Made by a program: the position numbers and the translations under genes. From Ilyonectria destructans (lineage: Eukaryota; Ascomycota; Sordariomycetes; Hypocreales; Nectriaceae), in assembly GCA_020740775.1 (NCBI GenBank), contig JAHEWK010000003.1, forward strand, positions 2,542,001 through 2,606,000: a stretch of DNA of 64,000 bases, in the 5' to 3' direction. This document shows positions 55,001-64,000 of this stretch, piece after piece (positions within the stretch are counted from its first letter, which is position 1; each line of letters starts with the position of its first letter). The notes beneath the pieces are model-generated. The model ran no database searches. It saw only the letters and a program-made list of their open reading frames with translations, and had not been told where the DNA came from.

Positions 55001-58000
55001 TGTGACCCAACGCGAGCCTTGCCTGCTTTGGCCCCCAACTTGACACGCAATTCGCGACACACGGTTGGTTATTCGAGATGTAGGGCTGCGAACGCATGAT
55101 CCACCTGTATCTAAGATGGGCATTTTGGCTGCTCATGCGATGATTGTAAATACGGGATTTAGTGGGAGCCACAAACGTACCAAGCACTCCTTGGTCGCAT
55201 TAGGTGCCCACCCCCGAGTTTTACGATTTGTGACAAGCCTTAAATCCTACCCCGGGGCCGAAATGACATTCTCCTTCGTGTCTCGGGCAAAGCAGCCGTG
55301 CCAAGCCACTGGTCATGCTGGGTGGCAGTGGGTGCAGACGATTCCGGCAAGGGCCACTTAGAATGGTAGGATCAAAGCACGCTCGGAGGACGCGAGTGGT
55401 GGTGAAGACGAAAGCGCGGTGCTTACCGTTAGCCCTGACTAGCTGAGAGTGGCTCATGTGTTGCCATACCAAGCGCGGCAGGTAAAATTGAATAGAGATG
55501 CAAGGCTGTAGTCACAGGACGGGGTGACTTTATCATCGTTCTCTTCAGGGGCCGCTAGGAGAGCTGTCTTACTGTACGACGCCCATCCTCGAGCAAGCGA
55601 GGCGGTGTCTTACTCTCCACAGTATCTTCGATCCCTCGGCTAGCGTCACCGGTTTGGAGACCCTCGCCGTGCTTTGTTGGCCAAGCCAGATGCCTGTTGG
55701 TTTAGATTGCTCTGCAAGGCACCAGCAGGTTCACCGTGATCGGACGGCGATGAATTCAGTCGGAATATGCCGGTGGGTAGGCGAATTGCACCCAAATGCA
55801 CCGCCCGAGTCAAGTCAAACTTGGGGCCGTGTCTGTATAAATTAATCCGCCGGTGTCCATCCTCTCAAAGATGCAATGGGTACGGACTTGGGATGTTGTC
55901 GACCTAACGCGGTGGCCCACCGGGCTTAGCATGATGATGCGTTTCTCTTGATGAGAATGTTCAACACCCGTTCCTATTTTAGAAGGTGCAAGGATGGGTG
56001 AATGTGCTCTGCATTATGGGGTGGCTTGACATTTCTAGTATCTCCGATAGTGTATCATCGCCATGACGTGTGTGCAGCGACCCGGCGATCTGAGGTAGGT
56101 ACCTACCTGAGCCAAGGTTGGCGCCTTCTATGTGGGTAGGTAGATACCTAGGTCTTGCCTACAGCTCAGTTGCTTCAGGGCGTAAACGGGGGTGGCCCGA
56201 CCCAGGGGATGGCTCCTTGGAAAGTGCAGGTACTGTTTTGCAGCGCTCTGATAGGGGTGCCTCGGGAAACCCACACAGTCATCGGGGAAAAGGTAACCAT
56301 CCATTGTCAACAGTCGTCAACCGTGATAGGGAAATGGTGCTGCATAGGTAGCATAGGTACAAGGCAGCTGAGTAGTTGAATGGTGGGGTTCTGACGCGTG
56401 GTTAGCGCCCACGGCACTTGTTTCAGACCCAATAATTAGCGTCCAGGGGCGGCACTGACAGCCTGCTTGTGCGGTGCAACCGTAGGGCTCTGATATCCGG
56501 GGTGGTTCCCCACCGCCTCACTAACCCCCTTCTGTAAGGTGCGTACGAGGGGGGGTACTTGCTGGATGATGGGTTCGCGGGGTGGCAGTGTGACCAATCG
56601 CGAGCAGCCAGCACGTGCTAGGGCAGCTAGCGGAAGATCAGAGGGCAGGGGCCAGCAAGGCACCCGAAAACAGGCCTGGGAGGCTCGACCGGTGAGGGAT
56701 CGCCCGTGCATAGGTGGGCTGTGCGTGACAGCTCTTCGCTTGTCGACGCCAAACCTCACCCAACCATCCTTCGCCGCGCCGACAATTGCAATCCTCCACT
56801 CATCCACTCGTCCACTCGTCCACTCGCATCTCTGACCCAGAGAGGGATCGGATATGTCCGCCGTTGGAAGCTAAAAGCTGGGATCCCAGAGACCAGCCTC
56901 AGCGTTGACGCCGCCAGTGGAGAACTGGAGATTCAACAGCCACGGCCCGCCCATTCTGTTGCGTGGTCATGGCATCGGGGGCTGGACTTGAGACTCCCAA
57001 TGGCGTTTAGGTTCGCCTCTCAGATTCTCTCAGGGATGGCGACAATAGCCTATGATAGATCGTCGCTGTCATGGCGATGCGGGTGGAATGAGATGGCCAG
57101 CCCAAGAACGCCGGGGTCAAGTCCACCACAAGGACCACCACCCTGGTCATTTTCTCTCTTCATGGTCTCAGCGAGACGATCCTAGCTCCGCAGTGGTCCG
57201 CGTGCCAATCGACACACAGCCTTGGAGTATTGGAGTACGTGCAGCTGCTTGCAAACAACTTGACACCCTCTGTTCCGTCACCCAACTTCATCCAGCATCC
57301 GGACTGTGACACATCTTCCTGCAGCTCACATGCATCATCCTTTGCTTGCTTGCCTACATTGGCGCCGACCCGCCGCCGCCCGTCGCCGCCGTAACTACGG
57401 CGGCTGCTGCTGCCCCCCATTTCTCTGCACTAGGCGTTGCCATGCAAGCTTTCTACATCGTCCTATCACCCTTACGGGATACGACCGCCGCCAGCGGAGG
57501 GTTGGCATTTGGGCTTTAGTCACTTGTCACATTGTACAGAGATCTTCCTGGGATCTGACCAAGCGATTATTGGACTCATTCGTCTTGGCTCTCGGTCGCA
57601 ACCATGCTGAGCCTTGAATGGCAGCAACGGCTTGCAGTCGCACCGCTTACACCATTACTATCGGCCACCACGCCAACTCTACATACAACCACCGGGCCTG
57701 GTTGATGGCCCCCCAAGTAACGGCCCGATCCGATCCAAGGTTGAACCTCCCTCTCATTCGTTCTGACCTCGTTTGCTCTGGCCGCTGTCCTGGTCGACGA
57801 GGACACCGACCTTGAACGCCGCATGTCGCGTTCCGGGTGCTTGCCCGCATTTATGCCCGCCCAAAGCCTGAAACGGACGACGAGGCATCACACTGGCCCG
57901 CTCGGAGAGGTTTGCAGAGGCAGCTCGTACCAGCGCCCTTCAAGACTAGTCAACGGGAGCCGACGCCGATGCTAGATGGCTGCATGGTTTCCACTGGAGA

Positions 58001-61000
58001 AACACGAGGACCTGCAGCCAGCGAGCTTCTCGCACTCTAAGTATGGATCTTCTACCTCCTTCTAGCTTACGCTCCATGCCGGCGTTGAAGGGTGGCCAGC
58101 GACACCCCCTCTAGTCCCTTCGGTTCGGGTACATCCCGATATTATTGGTTAATTTTCAAGCTGCACGATCGTCAGCGTCTCTTCGATTTGATTTCGTTCA
58201 ATCGGTATTTTGGCACGCTCTGACCGATGATTCGACCCCGCCCTGAACAAAGGATCCGATCTTGTCATTGACCCGTTTCTCCCGTTGACACTCTGATTTG
58301 GAACGCTGCAGCTTCTGCGCCGTTGGGACGCATCCGCCGTCTGTGGGCATGAAACCTTCTTCGACTTCACGTGTGTTTGTGTAATGTTAACGGGCTCCGC
58401 CCAGAACTCGAGACATGGCCGGGCTATCTGACAAGAACAGTCGATATTTTCGCTCTGGACGGAGAGCACGCCATGGGGTCAGCCACCTGGCTGTCGAAGC
58501 GCGTGGGGGAGTTCACACGGCGGGGCTTTGATAAACCGCCGAGAGCGACCTGACCTGCTTATTTGCGTCTCTCGTTGGCTGAGGATGTGATCCCCGCGCG
58601 ATCGTAAGTCTGGTCGGTGGAGAACATCCCTATGGCAGACAGAGCATCCAGGAATCCACTATCGATCTGCTTTCGATCGCTCCATCATACTCGAACAGAG
58701 CCATGACCAGAATAATTTCCTGCTGAAAACTTCTCGCATGAGCGCATGGCAAATATTTGCGATCAATGCGGTCAGACTCCAATCCAGGCACTTCAGTGTT
58801 AGTGGTTGACAAGCTGCTCACCGCCGGCCAATCCTTGACACTTTTCCTGCCGTCGCCCGCCTTTGGCGTCTTCCTCTCGTCAAACTATGTCCTTTCCCAA
58901 TCAAAAGCAGTGTTTGTGGCCTTTCGTAGAAGTCCTTGACGGTCGGGTGCTTGCATGTCGATGCACTCGAGCTGGCACCGGGGTGGATAGCCACGGTCGG
59001 TAGACTCGGGACAGCGCCATTGTCATGTACAGCCCTGGTGTATACGAACACCACGCTATCTACTATGGGGATTGATCTCTCAGCCCACACCGTGAAGCCG
59101 ACAAACAGTTTCACATCGTTTGCGGAAGGATTCGTCAATTGAGACTGGAGCTCTGAGCATAGAGACCCATCGATGCATGGGCATGCGATCGCCGCAGTGG
59201 GCCAGACCCTGAGCTCATTCCGGCATCCGCCTCACAGGGAGCCCCGAGGGCTCTGTTTGGTTGAATTCGCGAGCTGATTTCCGATTTGAAGCATTACCCT
59301 GCAATTGGTACGGCTTCCTGCCTCTCATTGTTCCTGAGAACCTCGAGCATCCTCCGCGGCTTTCCACGTCTGCCGGTCATCGATGACGGTAAGACAATGC
59401 TATGCATCGCCTACAGTCCATTCACATGGTCCTAACTTGCCACAGAGATGTCCAAGGAAAAATATTACCTTTGATGAAGAGACCAGGGTCGCCTCGCGCC
59501 CCATAATTCTCATGTGTCCTTCCCGTTGTCTCAGGCTCTGCGCGACCCAGTCGTCTCCAGTCAAAGGTCCCTCCCCGCCAGCCGGTATCCCCGAGTCTGT
59601 CATTATCCTTTGAGCGCTTCGGCAGACTGCTTGCTTGAGATTTAGCTCCTTTTTTATTCCTTGCTCGGTCTGTGCCACGGGTTCTCGCGATCCCCCCTTG
59701 AACTTCTGGGCCCTCCTCAGCTTATTCCTGTGCGATCCTAAGTCAAGCCACCGCCGCGGCCCCAAGCGGCGAGGGTATATAGACAGCCAGATCCTGCACC
59801 CGCGCGGTTGTGTCTTCTTATTAGATCGCCATTGTTGACCAAGTCCTCGCAATCACCATTAACGTCACCTCCCAATTTTTTGTTACACCAAGCATCGAAC
59901 AAGGTCGTCACTCAAACTAACGGACAAAGACACCTTGATTTGTCTTCGAACAACGCAAAGCCACTACGAACTGCATCAAGTCGGAAAGACCTATCTAATT
60001 CCGCAGCGGAAGACAAGGGTGAGACATCGATGTCCTTTTTTTTTTTCATCCATCCTAGTTGCTTTGGTTGCCGAATCCGCATCGTTTCGATGACGAGTAT
60101 CTGGGTCGCCGTTGTCCGTTCAAGTCGGGGACATGAGTGCACGACGGAGTCTTTGGAATGCTTCCAGGCACGGGTTGAGAGCTGTTGCCTATATGGCAGA
60201 TTCTTCCTAATGATCTTCTCGGCCTCGAATCCGGGCTGATCCAGTTGCAGGGATCGAATGGCCATCCCTGGAAGCATGTCAGTCCCTTCCTCGACTTGTC
60301 ACGAGGAAAACAGGTGCAAGTTGTTTTCGAGAGGAAATGGCACCCAGTCAGCAGCGTCAACCCAGTGCTCTCTCGCCCTCGTTCTAGCATTCTTCTTCCA
60401 TGATTGGCGAAGAGTGTGATTCCCTCGTCGTCAATCAGTCTTTCTCGCTCCCATCGATCGCTGCGTTTCTGCTGTGTCAAATTTCTTACATGTCCCTTGA
60501 GACAAAGCTGATGATCGTGAATTCCAGGGTCCTAACAATACTCATCTGAAGACGTCCTTGGACACAACTACGTATCGAAGCCACGCGACTGACGAACGGT
60601 GCTCGAGCTGGGTCCCTCAATAAAACTCTAGGGTATATGACATGACTTTTATATGCATTGAATTACCTAGCCCTTCCTGGGCTTTGCGGGGGTTTGGCTG
60701 ACACATGCGCTACCGGATTTAGTGTGGGAGGGCGAGCTCAGATACGAGCCACGAAAGCCATCGAACGAAGGCCGACGCCAGCTATTTCGTGGTAGATTCC
60801 GCCTTGCGACGACAACTTGTCGTTAGAAAAGGGCGTATGAATTCTCAAATCCCAAAGGTGAGTTATCTGTCTTGTTTCTCAATCATGTCGACTGCCCGGG
60901 TTTCCCATCACTTCAAACCTTCGGGGAGAAACTTCCGGGAGATCGGCGCCGGTGGACAGTCCATGCTTTGGAGGCGAATGTGATGAGGTCCAATAAGAAC

Positions 61001-61803
61001 GGGCCTCTTTTACTCGGGTGCATCCCAGGAGATGGGAATCGGGGGGTACGCTCGGCATCCCAGGAGGTAAGTGTATCCATTATTCTCTGTCATTACCCTG
61101 CCCATCCATGTTTTCCTTTCTCTCCGTCTTATCAGCAACCAATTTTCCGCCATCCATTTTCAGAACCGTCACAATGTCCGATGGGCATCGTCTGGATGAT
61201 CCACATCGGTGATGGGGATTCAGAATGCAGATGCAGAGGACCCGCGTGCCTAGTTTCGGTCGGACCAACGCCAAGAAATGCGTCGTGTGGCCATTGAATG
61301 CACGCAAGAGCTTTGCAGCACGCACTGCAAGAAATCTGTGGCGTTGTGCTTCCGACTGGTGCTGCGTGCACAGCACATGAGCATGGAGCCCAGCCAGGTA
61401 TCTTGCCTAGGTCCCGAGTATCTTATTGTACTCGGCGGCTGGGCTGGATTGCGAGCTGGGTTGGGATGGCATGGGCCAAGCCGGGACCTTCAGCCTGAGT
61501 TGGCGTCACTCGCGCATTGCGCGGGACCAGCAAACAGCCCCATATATCCCAATATTCCCGTCGGGTTCCTGTTCACTAGTTGACTCTTGGGCGCATTGGA
61601 ATGGGAAACAGTATATCTCAGTTAGCTAACGCGTTGATTGACAGACACAGTGGCCTTTTCCACAGAAGCCGACGGCTCGCAACCGAGGGTGGTGTGCGAG
61701 TTACGTTGACCAGGCCAGACAAGCCCATGTCACATCGCCATCAAATGCCGTTGCGGGCAAGGACGTGACATGGCTGACTATTGCCGTCGGTACAGGGGCT
61801 GAC
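52078..61803. other. 9.7-kb stretch with no supported gene
   Basis: Overlapping short frames occur in all six phases, but none is longer than about 170 codons or resembles a protein family. I also see no tRNA or rRNA, no long inverted repeats and no RIP-like AT collapse; composition stays near 50% GC or above. A perfect 16-bp palindrome AGGTAGGTACCTACCT lies at 56093-56108, with a related imperfect one at about 56138-56155. The interval could be an extended upstream regulatory region of the gene entering at the right edge, or could hold non-coding transcripts. Confidence 0.45.
56093..56108. repeat. Perfect 16-bp palindrome AGGTAGGTACCTACCT
   Basis: Self-complementary, followed 30 bp later by a related GGTAGGTAGATACCTAGG. 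Such GGTA/TACC motifs recur in intergenic DNA of Hypocreales in my experience. No function is assigned. Confidence 0.5.
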
Positions 61804-61886
61804 ATGCAGTTCGTTCAACAGGAATTTGACCCTTCGCAGCCCGGGATGGGCTACATGGACATGGCGACGCACGCCGAAGAGATGAG
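61804..61886 (+). CDS. Candidate first coding exon of a gene leaving the right edge
   Basis: ATG at 61804 opens 27 codons plus 2 bases (MQFVQQEFDPSQPGMGYMDM...) with protein-like composition and ends at a textbook donor GTGAGT at 61887. The exon ends in phase 2. A phase-matching acceptor (CCCCAG, ending 63612) precedes the next frame with protein character, but that implies a 1.7-kb intron, very long for this genome. It may instead be a separate small gene or chance. Confidence 0.3.
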
Positions 61887-62557
61887 GTGAGTTGCACTGC
61901 GTTGATTGGATCGTTGCTGTGATGTGTCCAGGTAGGTATCCAGGTGTCCAGCTTGTGCTCGCTATGTTTGGTCTGTCTCGACTACCTACCTCGCTTTATG
62001 TTTTGCAGTTTTGTTTCTACTTTTGGTCAACTTGCACGCCTGCCTGGGCTTGCTCCGGCTTCCTCTCTCACTCACTCCCGTTCCCGCTCCCCCACCCTCT
62101 GATTGCTGCTACTCACACTCCCGGTCGCCAAGTGGCTGACACGTTACGTGTTGTTTGTTCTTGTATCCGCGTGGTGTGCTCACCCCGTGTTGCGCACTGC
62201 GTGCTGGGTGCGTGTGAGGAAACAATACGGGAGAGTACAATGGCCTGGAGGCAGAGCCAGACCCCCCCATGCTCAAGCTCTCATGCCCATGCCCATGCCC
62301 CATGCCCGGTGGCGGAGGCGGACGATTGCAAGTACCTTGGCCATTCCCATGGCCTGTCTTTGGTCGTCCGTCTCTGTCTTTGGCCTGCATTGCCTGCGTT
62401 GCCTCACCTTTTACATACACGCTCCTCGTGCTGCCGCTGCCGCCGCCACCAGCATGGTCTCCCGGTTTATGCAACTGCAGACATCAGCAAAGGCAGCAGC
62501 AGTAGAAGCAGCCTTGTTGGGGCTCGTTTTTTTTTTGTTAATAATAATCCCTACCAG

Positions 62558-62588
<31 letters not shown>

Positions 62589-63612
62589 CATCTCTCTCCC
62601 TTTCCTCGCTTTCCTCGCTTTCCTCGCCTTCTCTCCTCTCTCTTCAACCACCCCTGTCCCTTTTTCAAAAAATTTTCTCCTTGTTTTTCTGCCCTACTGC
62701 AGGCAGTTCCCTTTTGAACCAACAAGCCTAGCCCATCCGTCCCGCAACCCAACCGGTGCGGAATCGTCAAACCGGCAACCGCCAACAACGGCCAAAAGCC
62801 TTTGCCGCGCGCCCATGTTACGAGTGTAAACGCACCCGCTCCCAGCAATCATCATTTCATCGCGCATCAATCCACACTCCAAACCCACAATCCACTCTTC
62901 CCCCAGAACATCGCGTCACATCGCAATCGCAACGGCAGTCCTAGTCGCAGTCCCAATCCCAATCCCAACCCCAGCCTCGCGCCTTTGCGTCCCCCGCCCG
63001 CCCGCTACACTACGCCAGAGCTCCCCGTCTTGCACAGCACGCTTCAATCCCTGCCCCTCATCCCCCAAATTTCCAGGCCGGCGCATCCCATCACACACAA
63101 CCCATCCAGCTCACCTCACTTCACTTCACTTCACTTCACCTCAACTCACCCTCACCCGCAAATCGCTCCCGCAACTACACCCGCACCCGCACCCGTCCCC
63201 GTCTCCGTTCCCGTACCCGCCGAGCGCTGCCTCCAGAGCCCAGCCCAGCCCAGCCCAAGACTCACGTTGCGGCCGTCAAGCCCGATCTGCTTTCTCCTGG
63301 GGTGGCTTGGGCGCAGGGCAATGGGTAGCTGCTTCGACGCCCGGGGTGCCGCCTGGATTTATTTGTACACGCTTCCAAGCCCCTTCCCGCTCACTGCTCA
63401 CTGCCGCGAGCTGCTGCATCGCCGCAGCCTCTCGAAACTCTTTCTGTGCCACTCCAGCGGTGGCAGTATTACCTACAAGCTGTGACACCTGAACACCTGG
63501 ACACAGTACCCAGGGAATGGCAATACAGCATCTCCTGTGGCCGCGTCTTTTTGCCCGCGTCCTCGCTACCGTCGCTCCCTGGTCTGAGGCCGTTCCGCTG
63601 ATGAGGCCCCAG
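61887..63612. other. Simple-repeat-rich leader/intron region
   Basis: Pyrimidine-rich + strand with several microsatellites: TCTCAC units at about 62564-62588, three 9-bp TTTCCTCGC units at 62601-62627, TCACT/TTCAC units at about 63111-63140, CACCCG units near 63178-63205 and CCCAG units near 63237-63256. Long open frames across it are low-complexity by-products of these repeats. Probably 5' UTR and/or a long first intron. Confidence 0.45.
62564..62627. repeat. Compound microsatellite (TCTCAC)n then (TTTCCTCGC)3
   Basis: Direct reading: about four TCTCAC units, then three perfect 9-bp TTTCCTCGC units at 62601-62627. Confidence 0.85.
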
Positions 63613-64000
63613 ATATCCCCAGGAAGCCAATACTCCTTCTCTCTCGATAGAGCCCACTCAGCCCTCATCGCTCTTAAACCTATTCCACCCGCCAATCGGC
63701 AACTCCACAGCGCCCTATCCCCAGGACGGAGGTGCCGCCTTTTATCAACCTCAATCCAACCCTCACATCTTTTCGGGGCTCGACATCCGTGCTCGCCTGG
63801 GCTCAAAGTACGTGCTATCCAGCCTATCCCGCCTATCCTTCCCTCTCCTCTCCACCTTGCGCTGTCAGCTCTCTCTCTCTCCTTGTCACACGCCCGTGCC
63901 CGTCTCTCCTCCCCCCCCCCCCCCCCCCCCCTCATAAACCTGCCCATGCGCCCGCTTGCTCCAGGGACTGGGAAACTCGAGTCGCAAAAGTTGTCTTTGG
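63613..64000 (+). CDS. Partial unrecognised gene at the right edge (two exon pieces)
   Basis: An open frame from about 63613 reads YPQEANTPSLSIEPTQPSSL and then LLNLFHPPIGNSTAPYPQDG, and continues to SGLDIRARLGS. It stops being protein-like at a GTACGT donor (63808). Joining to the AG at 63963-63964 keeps phase and gives KDWETRVAKVVFG to the edge. No ATG precedes this frame locally, so the start must lie in an upstream exon (perhaps 61804-61886). No family is recognised. The 157-bp intron contains a 21-base C run. The simple-repeat-rich DNA just upstream would be intron or 5' UTR. Confidence 0.45.
   Translation, partial: MSPGSQYSFSLDRAHSALIALKPIPPANRQLHSALSPGRRCRLLSTSIQPSHLFGARHPCSPGLKVRAIQPIPPILPSPLHLALSALSLSLSHARARLSSPPPPPPLINLPMRPLAPGTGKLESQKLSL
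63911..63931. repeat. Homopolymer run of 21 C
   Basis: An uninterrupted C run inside the putative 157-bp intron of the right-edge gene. Exact length is prone to sequencing error. Confidence 0.9.

Noticed and set aside
61892..62731. 279-codon + strand frame with Ser/Leu runs, and the overlapping 204-codon frame
   Set aside because: Reads through microsatellites (TCTCAC, TTTCCTCGC); composition is low-complexity with no protein character.
63276..63947. 223-codon - strand frame
   Set aside because: Begins in the complement of the C21 run and lies antisense to the better-supported right-edge exon.

Overview
This is genomic DNA from a filamentous ascomycete. Genes are spread on both strands and broken by short GT-AG introns (about 46-86 bp) with CTAAC/CTGAC-like branch sites. 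The encoded families (Zn(II)2Cys6 factor, CHO2, eIF3g, Spo7, Trm1, CSC1/DUF221 channel, fungal SLATT protein, many-intron ABCC transporter) fit a Sordariomycete, probably Hypocreales. The order is inferred from gene content, not proven. There is no prophage, CRISPR array, IS element or operon, and I recognised no rRNA or tRNA gene.

Layout. 0-1.1 kb: 5' part of a Zn2Cys6 regulator running off the left edge. 4.5-6.0 kb: membrane-anchored lactonase-type beta-propeller. 7.3-10.3 kb: phosphatidylethanolamine methyltransferase CHO2. 12.9-13.9 kb: eIF3g, divergent from a small CYSTM protein (14.8-15.2 kb). 15.5-16.9 kb: FAD monooxygenase. 19.9-23.8 kb: CSC1-type channel. 24.6-26.1 kb: CLD1/ABHD5-like mitochondrial hydrolase, divergent from SPO7 (27.2-28.5 kb). 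28.7-29.1 kb: a 340-bp MITE-like element just upstream of a GNAT acetyltransferase (29.2-29.9 kb). 30.0-31.6 kb: GT31/fringe-like glycosyltransferase. 32.5-33.3 kb: fungal SLATT (2TM) gene with an in-frame TAG. 34.2-36.3 kb: TRM1. 36.8-38.3 kb: lipid kinase, tail-to-tail with an ABC-F ATPase (38.4-40.8 kb). 41.5-43.3 kb: orphan, partly duplicated and interrupted reading frames. 45.2-50.5 kb: full-length ABCC transporter with 15 exons, tail-to-tail with an LRR-like conserved gene (50.5-52.1 kb) that carries an apparent frameshift. 52.1-61.8 kb: a long stretch with no gene I can support. 61.8-64.0 kb: likely start of another multi-exon gene leaving the right edge, surrounded by simple repeats.

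Most genes are independent housekeeping loci. Four touch membrane lipids: CHO2 (phosphatidylcholine synthesis), SPO7 (regulatory subunit of the phosphatase that activates Pah1/lipin, which in yeast feeds back on phospholipid genes including CHO2), the CLD1/ABHD5-like hydrolase, and the DAGK/sphingosine-kinase-fold enzyme. They are not a co-regulated cluster as far as the sequence shows.

The most unusual item is the SLATT gene. An in-frame UAG sits immediately before its two transmembrane helices while the frame stays open and family-like on both sides. That fits a fresh nonsense mutation, or a UAG-to-UGG correction by A-to-I mRNA editing as known from Sordariomycete fruiting bodies.
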